Of a stretch of 22,707 nucleotides of DNA, positions 5,951 through 12,303 are shown piece by piece (position 1 is the first letter of the stretch; each line of letters begins with the position of its first letter). Made by a program: the position numbers and the translations under genes. The stretch covers positions 1 to 22,707 of IMG/VR virus record IMGVR_UViG_3300032893_001086; one strand, written 5' to 3'. The notes below the pieces were generated by a model, which saw only the letters and a program-made list of their open reading frames with translations, made no database searches and was not told the DNA's origin. This stretch comes from a virus.

Positions 5951-6453
5951 AGCCCCTCACTAAACAGCTGATACAACGAATACGGCACAGGGGTTAGAGC
6001 AAATCGAAGCCTGTTGATCAAGTACGACACTTCTCTATCAACCTCATATAGGTCATCTGCTTCAACCTCTAAGAACACCCTATTCTTAGGATCTCCTTCG
6101 ACTTTATATAGACATATGACAGTAGCTTCCTCAAACACGGCGAACTCTTTAACTAGCTTTAGTGGCTTACCATAGAGTAGGGTCATAGCCCGCTTACAAT
6201 CCTTCATTGCACCACGTTCAAGCTTAACATTCTCTTCAATGCGATCAACTACAGTACCTTTATCTGTAACTTTAACCGTTAGCTCCCTGCTATTCTCTCT
6301 AAGGCGAACAAAGTCCACATTAGGAGCCTTCCAGTATAGGTCATAGCTAGTAGCATCGACAGTACAAGGAAACCCGCGCTTAAGAGTCTCCAGAGCATCT
6401 TCATAGGTCAACCCTTCCACTGTGAATTTACGTTCTATTTCACGATTATTCAT
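5947..6453 (-). CDS. CYTH-domain triphosphate tunnel protein
   Basis: A 168-residue protein with the signature of the CYTH (CyaB/thiamine triphosphatase) superfamily. The ExExK motif is at 5-9 (EIERK). Basic tunnel residues follow in FVRLRE (R50, R52) and LTVKVTDKG (K61, K65), and the acidic strand FLEVEA (E129, E131) lies near the end. All the strands needed for the triphosphate tunnel seem present, so it is probably active. CYTH enzymes bind or hydrolyse triphosphates: thiamine triphosphate, tripolyphosphate, RNA 5' ends, or ATP to cAMP in CyaB. The phage substrate cannot be told from sequence. It is coupled to both neighbours by overlapping stops and starts and has a GGAGG SD. Confidence 0.8.
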   Translation of the reverse strand: MNNREIERKFTVEGLTYEDALETLKRGFPCTVDATSYDLYWKAPNVDFVRLRENSRELTVKVTDKGTVVDRIEENVKLERGAMKDCKRAMTLLYGKPLKLVKEFAVFEEATVICLYKVEGDPKNRVFLEVEADDLYEVDREVSYLINRLRFALTPVPYSLYQLFSEGL

Positions 6454-6776
6454 TAGTCCTCCAGTTCTGCTAGAAACGCAGCATTACAAAGAAGATGGTC
6501 AATATGCCTTAAACCACTTTCTTTATCCAACAATTCCCCATTTTGTATACAATAAAGATGTCGAAGAAGAGCAGCTGTGTAACGAGATTTGGCATTAGGT
6601 ACCGTTCTCCATCCGTTAGGAGAATACTTCTTGGCACCAAATGTAAGTACACTAACAAGGCCAGCAATAGCCTTCCAAGGAAGAAGATCCCACCTAGGTT
6701 TACCATTATCATCCTTTGCTCCTGCTACGTGTAAATCTAGTTTTACTTCTGGCTGTTTTAGCTTTGCGTCGCTCAT
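6453..6776 (-). CDS. dATP/dGTP diphosphohydrolase-like protein (MazG-like, phage type)
   Basis: A 107-residue protein whose core (KPRWDLLPWKAIAGLV, FGAKKYSPNGWR, RYTAALLRHLYC, GLRHIDHLLCNAAFLAEL) matches the small phage dNTP hydrolase domain annotated as dATP/dGTP diphosphohydrolase. Members cleave dNTPs to dNMP and pyrophosphate; MazZ of 2-aminoadenine phages supplies dGMP to PurZ. The start at ATG 6776 has AAAGGAGAG 4 bases upstream. A longer frame to 6929 only re-reads the HNH gene and is rejected. It overlaps the HNH gene by 68 bases. Adjustment of nucleotide pools is the likely role; no PurZ is visible in this window. Confidence 0.7.
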   Translation of the reverse strand: MSDAKLKQPEVKLDLHVAGAKDDNGKPRWDLLPWKAIAGLVSVLTFGAKKYSPNGWRTVPNAKSRYTAALLRHLYCIQNGELLDKESGLRHIDHLLCNAAFLAELED

Positions 6777-7116
6777 CGTTCTCTCCTTTGGTTTTGATAT
6801 CGTGACATGGTCTACACAGTACTTGGAAGCCACTACACTCTGGAAACATCCGTAGCACATATTGGGCAATACCACCGGGTTCGGTGGGGCTTGTCGGCAA
6901 TACCGGCACAACTGGATCTTTGTGGTCAACTCTCACCTCTTTATTCTTATACACTTTACCGCATATGGCACATTTGTACAAGCCCCGATCCACCCTAGCT
7001 AGCTTCATGGCTTCCCCTCTTGGGGGCCATCTGAAACTGGCGCGGCGGAGGGTCCAACGGACGAACTGTTCTCGGAATTTGTTCCAGTCTGTTATAGGCT
7101 TTTCAGTCTTTGCCAT
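6709..7116 (-). CDS. HNH endonuclease
   Basis: A 135-residue nuclease with a zinc-stabilised HNH domain: CAIC (49-52), VRVDHKDPV (61-69, H65 as the general base) and LCRPCHDIKTKGEN (100-113). The C-terminus is a basic tail (KTARSKTRFTRSRSKG) suited to DNA contact. It is a free-standing enzyme here, not inside an intron. Its place between a replication protein and a nucleotide hydrolase could mean a homing-type nuclease or a role in replication or packaging. There is no strong SD; translation is probably coupled to the preceding gene, which it overlaps by 14 bases. Confidence 0.8.
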   Translation of the reverse strand: MAKTEKPITDWNKFREQFVRWTLRRASFRWPPRGEAMKLARVDRGLYKCAICGKVYKNKEVRVDHKDPVVPVLPTSPTEPGGIAQYVLRMFPECSGFQVLCRPCHDIKTKGENDERRKAKTARSKTRFTRSRSKG

Positions 7117-7396
7117 ATTTTATTGGACAGGGTATATAAGCAGTACCAAGTCCACCTGTTTTGGGAATAAGATTGAGAAACGAATTGGATTTATATATCA
7201 TCGCTCTAAGTAATGTATTAAAAGCCTCTTTCCCTTTTTTCCTTAATATTTCCTTTTCATCAAGCAACCTTTTAGATACCTTATCGTTATATCTACAAAT
7301 CAAATTATATTTTGAATAGTCAGCATCTGATAATGCACCTACTTCATAGTATTCTCGTATGATCCCATTAAAAGTGGACAGGTTAATCTTTTTCAT
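7103..7396 (-). CDS. Hypothetical protein (97 aa)
   Basis: An AT-rich, lysine- and tyrosine-rich soluble protein starting MKKINLSTFNGIIREYYEVG, mostly helical (LLDEKEILRKKGKEAFNTLL). It overlaps the primase-polymerase end and the HNH start by 14 bases each. Its composition differs from the more GC-balanced neighbours, which may point to separate acquisition. No family recognised. Confidence 0.55.
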   Translation of the reverse strand: MKKINLSTFNGIIREYYEVGALSDADYSKYNLICRYNDKVSKRLLDEKEILRKKGKEAFNTLLRAMIYKSNSFLNLIPKTGGLGTAYIPCPIKYGKD

Positions 7397-8189
7397 ATGC
7401 CCACTTAACTATCTTTTCGACTTCCTCTTCCGCTTTGGGCTCCTCGAATCCTCTATTAACCTCTCGCACAACCCACATCGATTCATCCATAGATACCATA
7501 CAATCGTTTTTAAGAGCCAATACGAGATCAAGGAGATGACGATGCCTAGAACCATTTATTCCGGCTCCTGTGAGTAAGGAGACCACTTGCCAGCATGAGA
7601 AGATGGACTCTCTACGTTTGCCTTCGCTCGCTGCCGCTTGCTTAACTCCTTCGTCATCGGGTAATACGTTTGGTAGAATGAGGGCTTGTCCGGGTTGCCT
7701 GGTGACCAATGTTTTGGTTCTCCCAGTTCTTTCATGAACTGCGCCCGGAAGTCGTATGAGGTGTAAGTGCCAGTAGAGCGAGAGATCAGCCAATGGCATA
7801 TTCTCCTTAACCCAATGCTTATCAAGAAGAGGGAGAATGTGACTAGGGTTGCAATCCCTACGTATACCAAAATGGCTACCACGACCACCTGTATCATATT
7901 CGACATAATCATATCCTTGCTCCTTTAACAGTTTCCTGGCCTGTAAGGCCCCTTCGGTATTGTCGAAGTCCACCCAGAGTCTTTGCGACCAGACAATACC
8001 TTTAAATCCAGCTGCTGTGCCCGCTGTGAGGGAGATAGCTTCTGCGTCTTCCCTGCGGACCGCATAGACCGAGCCGAACGCACATCCTTTCGATTGAAGA
8101 AGATCACTACGGTAAAAGACAGGAGGGCGACCAAGAGCACTGGTAAGAGAGCCAATGCGATAGTTAAAAACATTATGTAGATCATTCAT
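7383..8189 (-). CDS. Primase-polymerase of the archaeo-eukaryotic primase superfamily
   Basis: A 268-residue protein with the catalytic motifs of AEP primases. Motif I is WVDFDN (D74, D76), motif II is GGRGSHFGIR (S105-H106), and motif III is D135 followed by HLIRLPGAVHERTG (143-156). The C-terminal helical part from RHRHLLDLVLALKNDC to KIVKWAYEKD looks like a PriCT-type domain. It should make primers for, or start, phage DNA synthesis with the polymerase upstream. No helicase domain is fused. The ATG at 8189 lies only 3 bases from AGGA; a second ATG 4 bases later, in the +1 frame, has the better spacing (see findings). Confidence 0.8.
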   Translation of the reverse strand: MNDLHNVFNYRIGSLTSALGRPPVFYRSDLLQSKGCAFGSVYAVRREDAEAISLTAGTAAGFKGIVWSQRLWVDFDNTEGALQARKLLKEQGYDYVEYDTGGRGSHFGIRRDCNPSHILPLLDKHWVKENMPLADLSLYWHLHLIRLPGAVHERTGRTKTLVTRQPGQALILPNVLPDDEGVKQAAASEGKRRESIFSCWQVVSLLTGAGINGSRHRHLLDLVLALKNDCMVSMDESMWVVREVNRGFEEPKAEEEVEKIVKWAYEKD

Positions 8190-8198
8190 AAGTCCTTT

Positions 8199-8438
8199 CT
8201 ATACCGACCCCGACCCCGACCCCGACCACGACCTCGACCCCGACCCCGACCTCCACCCCGACCACGACCCCGACCTCGACCTCGACCCCGACCCCGACCC
8301 CGACCACGACCTCGACCCCGACCACGACCCCGACCCCGACCACGACCTCGACCTCGACCCCGACTCCGACCCCGACCTCGACCCCGACCTCGACCTCGAC
8401 CGAAGATATTTACATTTATAATATTGTTGGATCTTCAT
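8199..8438 (-). CDS. Ser-dipeptide repeat protein (RS/GS/WS)
   Basis: A 79-residue product. A short unique N-terminus (MKIQQYYKCKYL) is followed by about 66 residues alternating Ser with Arg, Gly or Trp. The repeat part is a direct translation of the hexanucleotide array at 8205-8402. The ATG overlaps the preceding stop as ATGA, so it should be translated, and the stop falls 10 bases before the primase start. The product would be disordered and basic, like RS-rich RNA-binding tails, but a purely DNA-level role of the repeat is equally possible. Trp every few dipeptides is unusual. Confidence 0.5.
   Translation of the reverse strand: MKIQQYYKCKYLRSRSRSGSRSGSESGSRSRSWSGSGSWSGSRSWSGSGSGSRSRSGSWSGWRSGSGSRSWSGSGSGSV
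8205..8402. repeat. Hexanucleotide tandem repeat, 33 units
   Basis: Thirty-three consecutive hexamers of the form CGACCN on the + strand (N mostly C, T or A) with no insertion or deletion. Only two units carry a change elsewhere (CCACCC and CGACTC). The array is far more GC-rich than its surroundings. The - strand contains repeated GGGG and GG runs separated by TC, which could form G-quadruplexes in DNA or in the transcript. It lies between the LSm-like and primase genes. Confidence 0.95.
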
Positions 8439-8701
8439 TTTAATATACCAAAGGATTCAATAGCTGATGTTTGTACATAGAACTCTTTAGCACCAAGAGG
8501 TTGTTCATCTGCATAGTTTTTATCTGTCCATGCACCTGTTTGATAAACAATTGCTGCATTTTCTAGTTTGACACAAGTTTGATTAACTCCAATAAGCTTA
8601 CCAGTATAAAAATAGTTAGCGCACAATAACGTTACTTTTTTACCAATAAGGGCTTCTAGCCCTTCTCCAGATACTTCAACTACTTCTTGTAATACTTTCA
8701 T
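8435..8701 (-). CDS. LSm/SH3-like small phage protein
   Basis: An 88-residue protein of a type common in phages. The segment GEGLEALIGKKVTLLCANYF continues into YTGKLIGVNQTCVKLENAAI and ends in YVQTSAIESFG. The pattern of strands with a G-x-L-x-G-V turn resembles an Sm-like barrel. No biochemical role is established for the phage versions. A strong SD (AAAGGAGAAG) precedes the ATG, which overlaps the polymerase stop as TAATG, so it is coupled to the polymerase. Confidence 0.65.
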   Translation of the reverse strand: MKVLQEVVEVSGEGLEALIGKKVTLLCANYFYTGKLIGVNQTCVKLENAAIVYQTGAWTDKNYADEQPLGAKEFYVQTSAIESFGILK

Positions 8702-10674
8702 TATTCTTCTCCTTTAAGTCCAGCCAGTGTTTGAAATGTCTTAATCTCTGCTTTAATCGGTACAGTTAGTTTAACCTCTTCATTAAGCTGTGTCAAGGCA
8801 TCTCTAAAGCACTTCTCAAGAGATTCAATTTCAGATCGGGGACATTGCCAGGAGGTGGAGTCATGGCAATCCACAAGCAAAGGACGCGCTTGAAGAGCGC
8901 TAACTTTAACACGTGCTTCAATGTTGAGAACCCAGAAACTAAGAAGATCATGCGCAGAGCTTTGAATAAACCTATTGGGTAAATCTTTGTATCTGGGGAT
9001 GGGTTTATCCCATATAGTACCATCACGTCGTTTAATTGGTATGGTGGTGGGCACTTGAATAATACGACCAACCGCGTTCCTAAGATATCCTTGTTGTTCG
9101 AATCTACGAAATAAAGCTTCATTCATCACCGCTACCTTTCTAAAATGCTTCCAATAAGCAGCAACCATTGCTTTGCATTCACTCAATGTAAAACTATGGC
9201 CAGCCTGTGTTAAGTTCTTATGTACTGTATATTCTGTTCCAGTATATTGAACGGCGAGTTGTATCACCTTAGCCACGTCTCTTTGAGCTTTAAACCGCTT
9301 CTTAATCTCACCGGTTATCGGCGCTAGGGGGTTATATCCTTTCTTTAGCTCCTCGTCTCCAGGGAAGAGTGTCAAAGCCAAGTCAAGATACACGTCCCCT
9401 AGGCCGTCCCTGAACACCTTTAACAGCGATGGGTCCTGGCTGTAATGTGCAGTGACCGCTGGTTCAACTGACACAAAATCAGCATGGACACCAGCCCATC
9501 CTTCATCACACTTAAGGCAGCCCATCAACTCCTTCTCATCAAAAGGTGCATTGAGAAGATATGGCTTAAACCCTGACAGTCTATAGGACACGGTGCCACA
9601 AGGATTAAACCTTGGGTGTAATCGTCCATTCTTTACTTCCTTAAGCCAGGGTTTAGCAAAGCTATTTAAGATTGTTTCTGATTGTTCAGCTTCTTTGAAG
9701 AACTCAATAAGAGATTCAATCTCTGGTTTACCTTTAGAAGCAAGTATAATTGAATCAGTAGCAGTAGAAGGTTTACCGGAATCAGTAGTGGCAAGCACAG
9801 GTAGGCCAATACAATCATAAAATAGCTCTCTTTTGTCTTTGTCCGAAGACAGTTTAAATTTCTTTTGCATGTCCCAGTTGGATAAAAACCGCTGTCTAGC
9901 TGCATCACTTGTATATTTAGCTGCTCGATCTTCCATCCACATACGTTCTAGTCTTTTAATATAAGGTGCCGCAAGCTCCATAAAGGCTGCTGTGTTAGCT
10001 TCCTTTGTATACGTTAGTTTGTCTATTTCCCTTTTTAGGGCATCTACAGAAACTAATATACCGCTGTCAGTACATTGTTGTAGTAGCCATGAATATTTAA
10101 CCATCTTCTCAAGCATCCACCAATAATCATGTTCATCAAAGAAAGGTTTTAGCTTACTATATGTAAGTGCAGTAGAAATAGCGTCAAGACAAGCATATTT
10201 AGACAAAGTAGCAAGATCTGCAAGATAGTGATCGCCTTCACTTAATTTACCTCCGCGAGCTTTAACCTGTTCTTCAAGTTCAGCATCTCCTCGCGCTGGC
10301 CAGCCCAATAACTCGACCTGTGCATCCTTAAGGCTATACGGGCGAGGGCCAGCTGGTGCAGCTGACATGTGCCACATAAGTCTAGTATCAGCATGCCAAT
10401 AGCTATTAATGCCAAGAACATGGTCAATCCAGATTTTATCATATGTATAGTTGTGTCCTATTAATTCATTAGTAGTGAGTAAAACCCTAAGTCGGGAAAC
10501 AATCATATCATAATTTTGATGTTTAATCCAAGTAGAAGTATTGTAATCATAATATTGTAAAGCCCAATATTCAATAGGATATAAACTATTTTCTTCGATA
10601 GGAGCAGTGGCCACGCCAAGAAGCTTACCATTCTTAGGATCAGTACCATATGTTTCTACGTCACATACAAGCAT
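8701..10674 (-). CDS. polA: DNA polymerase, family A, with 3'-5' exonuclease
   Basis: A 657-residue replicative polymerase. Exonuclease motifs: DVET (D5, E7), GHNYTYDK (N75, D79) and YACLDA (Y160, D164). Polymerase motif A is ADFVSVEPAV (D399). Motif B is RDVAKVIQLAVQYTG, with R465, K469, L473 and Y477 equivalent to E. coli Pol I R754, K758, F762 and Y766. Motif C is CHDSTS (H604, D605). All catalytic residues are present, so both activities should work. Two deviations are notable: Leu at the 762 position, and Ser in place of the usual Glu in HDE. The protein begins almost directly at Exo I, without a 5' nuclease domain, as usual for phages. There is no clear SD; an overlapping upstream frame may couple translation. 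Confidence 0.95.
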   Translation of the reverse strand: MLVCDVETYGTDPKNGKLLGVATAPIEENSLYPIEYWALQYYDYNTSTWIKHQNYDMIVSRLRVLLTTNELIGHNYTYDKIWIDHVLGINSYWHADTRLMWHMSAAPAGPRPYSLKDAQVELLGWPARGDAELEEQVKARGGKLSEGDHYLADLATLSKYACLDAISTALTYSKLKPFFDEHDYWWMLEKMVKYSWLLQQCTDSGILVSVDALKREIDKLTYTKEANTAAFMELAAPYIKRLERMWMEDRAAKYTSDAARQRFLSNWDMQKKFKLSSDKDKRELFYDCIGLPVLATTDSGKPSTATDSIILASKGKPEIESLIEFFKEAEQSETILNSFAKPWLKEVKNGRLHPRFNPCGTVSYRLSGFKPYLLNAPFDEKELMGCLKCDEGWAGVHADFVSVEPAVTAHYSQDPSLLKVFRDGLGDVYLDLALTLFPGDEELKKGYNPLAPITGEIKKRFKAQRDVAKVIQLAVQYTGTEYTVHKNLTQAGHSFTLSECKAMVAAYWKHFRKVAVMNEALFRRFEQQGYLRNAVGRIIQVPTTIPIKRRDGTIWDKPIPRYKDLPNRFIQSSAHDLLSFWVLNIEARVKVSALQARPLLVDCHDSTSWQCPRSEIESLEKCFRDALTQLNEEVKLTVPIKAEIKTFQTLAGLKGEE

Positions 10675-10921
10675 GGTTTCTTTCAGAAATGGGATAAATA
10701 AAATTTGCCCCGATTGTAGCGCTTCGGGGCCAGAGCGTATACAGAATAAAAGAAACCGCTGTATCTCGGTTAGGAGGTGAATTATTTATGGTTGGTGAGG
10801 CTTGATTCTCACTGTCAGAGGTGGGTTCAATACCACATCTCCAGGATACCATCCCGGGCTCTACTTGAGCTACTCTGTTTCCCTTACAATCTGTATTCCG
10901 ATTATAGGGTCTCTCGGTCAT
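10661..10921 (-). CDS. Doubtful ORF in the polymerase leader (86 aa)
   Basis: An open frame from ATG 10921 that ends 14 bases inside the polymerase gene. In its favour: it could provide coupling for a polymerase that lacks an SD, and it fills most of a gap in an otherwise gapless operon. Against it: the SD is weak (AGGA 11 bases upstream). The stretch GNRVAQVEPGMVSWRCGIEP also resembles the spurious peptide obtained by translating a tRNA gene, and this DNA folds as a tRNA-like cloverleaf. No family recognised. It may be not coding at all. Confidence 0.25.
   Translation of the reverse strand: MTERPYNRNTDCKGNRVAQVEPGMVSWRCGIEPTSDSENQASPTINNSPPNRDTAVSFILYTLWPRSATIGANFIYPISERNHACM
10707..10730 (-). 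terminator. GC-rich hairpin with AT-rich tail before the polymerase
   Basis: On the - strand GCCCCGA pairs with TCGGGGC (7 bp, loop of 10) and is followed by AAATTTTATTTAT. The U-tract is interrupted, so as an intrinsic terminator it would be weak. It could attenuate polymerase expression or simply mark the end of a structured RNA. Confidence 0.4.
10814..10879 (-). tRNA. tRNA-Thr(GGU)-like cloverleaf, degenerate
   Basis: On the - strand all four arms occur in tRNA order. The acceptor is CAGAG/CTCTG (5 bp plus two mismatches). TA follows at positions 8-9, then a D arm GTAGCTCA..TAGAGC with stem GCTC/GAGC. The anticodon arm CCGGG/CCTGG has a proper 7-base loop ATGGTAT (U33, anticodon GGU, A37). 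The T stem is GTGG/CCAC. It is not canonical: the D loop is only 5 bases and lacks GG, the T loop has 8 bases and lacks UUC, and no CCA is encoded. It may be a decayed tRNA gene, a tRNA-like regulatory fold or chance. Confidence 0.3.
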
Positions 10922-11033
10922 AATCTGCGTGTCCTCGGGTGACCTGATTAAGGTCTTATTTGGGTCTAATCACGACCACATTCCCCTTCGCCAGGACTTA
11001 TTGCACCTTGGCTCCACGCCGCAACCATTTATA

Positions 11034-11501
11034 CTATTGTTTCAACTTAGAACCGAACACGGTGAACACGTGGGCATCCTGGCCCTTCCATTCACCACCT
11101 TTAATCTCCTGGGTGCCTTGATAGGTGATCTTCACCTTCGAGCCTTCAGCGAGCTTGCTCATTGCTTTCGTAAGGCTTCCAGCTCCTGGAAGGCCAATGA
11201 GGTCCCCGTTGTCGAGTCGTACCAAGTAAGTAGCATTCTTAAACTTACCTGAGGTGAAGCTACGTGTATACGTACCTGTGATAGTTTGCCCTTTTTCGAG
11301 GATTTTAAAAGGGGATTTCGTCGGTTTCTTGGGTGCACTGGTACGATAGTAGTACTTAACTGGTTCAAGTCCACCAACTTGAAAGAACTCGTCAGAAGAA
11401 TCTTCTGAAGAGACTGCGATATTTGCTTCTGCCGCCGCTGTTTCGTTGTTGACATCTTCTAGTCCTTGTTCTGCATAGGTTTTAGTATTTGCTTTAGACA
11501 T
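11034..11501 (-). CDS. Putative single-stranded DNA-binding protein (OB-fold-like)
   Basis: A 155-residue protein with an acidic, flexible N-terminus (about 1-45) and a beta-rich core from about 66 to 150: KILEKGQTITGTYTRSF, TYLVRLDNGDLIGLPG, SKVKITYQG and KGQDAHVFTVFG. The strand pattern and the 'T-G-x-Y-x2-SF-x-SGKF' turn suit an OB fold as in phage ssDNA-binding proteins. It lies between a recombination nuclease and the DNA polymerase, as expected for an SSB. There is no acidic C-terminal tail of the usual SSB type, so the call is tentative. A strong SD (AAAGGAGATAAATA) precedes an ATG that overlaps the nuclease stop. Confidence 0.5.
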   Translation of the reverse strand: MSKANTKTYAEQGLEDVNNETAAAEANIAVSSEDSSDEFFQVGGLEPVKYYYRTSAPKKPTKSPFKILEKGQTITGTYTRSFTSGKFKNATYLVRLDNGDLIGLPGAGSLTKAMSKLAEGSKVKITYQGTQEIKGGEWKGQDAHVFTVFGSKLKQ

Positions 11502-12256
11502 TATTTATCTCCTTTGCTTGATACGTTAATAAAACCGTCTTCATCCACTTCGGATGTTCCTTGCATTAGACAGTTGTGAATGACTGTTAATGCATTCATA
11601 GATGCTATCACCTTCTCATGGTCCTTTGCAAGTCTTGTGATGACGCGTGTCATATCATCATAATTAACTGGAGGTGGGACCTTTTTCTCCACTAGTGTCC
11701 AGAAGTGTAACAGAGCTTTTAGGAGTTTTTCCTCATCCTTTTTGTTCCTTTCGACTTTTGTAATATAAATTGTTTCTTTACCGTCGAAGGTGACATAGTC
11801 AAGGTGAGTGGCTTTGGGCACCAACAACAACTGTTGCATGAGTTGCCAGTAATACTTTTTAGGTACTTTACCTTTTGAAGCCTCAATAAGATCTGCTTTA
11901 CCGGGAGTTTTGATTTCGAGTATAACCAAGCCATCTTCACTGAGTCCATCCAAGCTGGCTCGTATAAATGGGTAAACGGGATGCTCAACATTAGGAATAG
12001 AAACTTTTTTTCCTGTTTGCTGTATGTATAATTCTCTTGCTTTTGGCTCAAGATCTGTTCCTCTTTTCATAGCCACTGCAGCCATAATATGCGGCTCTTC
12101 TGGTTTAAGTAATTTCGTCTTCTCAGCCCATAACTCAAAAGGCGTTTTCCAAGGAGATTCACCCATTATAATTGGTGCGTCTGAAGCCCCTAGACCAGTT
12201 TCTCGGAACTTTAACCACTCTTTTGAACCTTGTTTTAAGTTATTGGATATTTTCAT
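11501..12256 (-). CDS. YqaJ/lambda-exonuclease family recombination nuclease
   Basis: A 251-residue nuclease of the YqaJ viral recombinase family (PD-(D/E)XK fold), which degrades one strand of double-stranded DNA ends to feed recombination. Motifs: QGSKEWLKFRETGLGASDAP at 9-28, E70 in GTDLEPKARELY, the catalytic D103 in ASLDGL, E114-x-K116 in ILEIKTP, and YYWQLMQQ with Q138. A partner annealing protein would be expected; the ssDNA-binding-like gene directly downstream may serve. It is the first gene of the leftward operon. The ATG lies only 8 bases after the -10 box and has no SD, so the message may be nearly leaderless. No other start before the conserved motif is available. Confidence 0.88.
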   Translation of the reverse strand: MKISNNLKQGSKEWLKFRETGLGASDAPIIMGESPWKTPFELWAEKTKLLKPEEPHIMAAVAMKRGTDLEPKARELYIQQTGKKVSIPNVEHPVYPFIRASLDGLSEDGLVILEIKTPGKADLIEASKGKVPKKYYWQLMQQLLLVPKATHLDYVTFDGKETIYITKVERNKKDEEKLLKALLHFWTLVEKKVPPPVNYDDMTRVITRLAKDHEKVIASMNALTVIHNCLMQGTSEVDEDGFINVSSKGDK

Positions 12257-12264
12257 GTAATTAC

Positions 12265-12293
12265 AGTATATATAATAATGTTAGACCTGTCAA
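12265..12293 (-). promoter_or_regulatory. Leftward early promoter (sigma70-like)
   Basis: On the - strand TTGACA (12293-12288), exactly 17 bases of spacer, then TATACT (12270-12265). This is a near-consensus host promoter. It should drive the long leftward block that begins with the YqaJ nuclease. The predicted transcript start (about 12258) is only two or three bases before the ATG at 12256. Confidence 0.8.
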
Positions 12294-12303
12294 TTAAAAG
12301 TAG

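Larger units (their letters stand above)
10675..11033 (-). other. Structured 359-base gap between ssDNA-binding and polymerase genes
   Basis: The only long gap inside the leftward replication operon. Read on the - strand it holds three things. First, a set of nested pairings at about 10925-11030 (GCGTG with CACGC, TCCT with AGGA, TGATTA with TAATCA). Second, a tRNA-like cloverleaf at 10814-10879. Third, a 7-bp GC hairpin at 10707-10730. I do not recognise an Rfam-type family or the core of a group I intron. An 86-codon frame runs through part of it and is listed separately with low confidence. Confidence 0.5.

Noticed and set aside
6777-6929. N-terminal extension of the dNTP hydrolase frame with a Cys-rich segment (CRYC...CYGC)
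   Set aside because: It re-reads the HNH gene in another frame. The inner ATG 6776 has AAAGGAGAG, and the conserved domain starts just after it.
8205-8402. CRISPR array
   Set aside because: The units are 6 bases with no spacers, and no cas gene is present; it is a simple-sequence tandem repeat.
10772-10843. tRNA on the + strand with acceptor GGAGGTG/CATCTCC and a TTCAATA loop
   Set aside because: The anticodon stem closes an 8-base or 6-base loop, no D stem forms, and the acceptor shares a base with the T stem. The - strand fold is better, though also imperfect.
10929-11252. 107-residue + strand frame
   Set aside because: It is antisense to the ssDNA-binding-like gene and the structured gap, has no SD, and has no protein-like motif.
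10661-12256. Group I intron in or before the DNA polymerase gene
   Set aside because: I looked for the conserved P3/P7 core and for a split polymerase. The polymerase is continuous from its first exonuclease motif, and no core sequence was recognisable.
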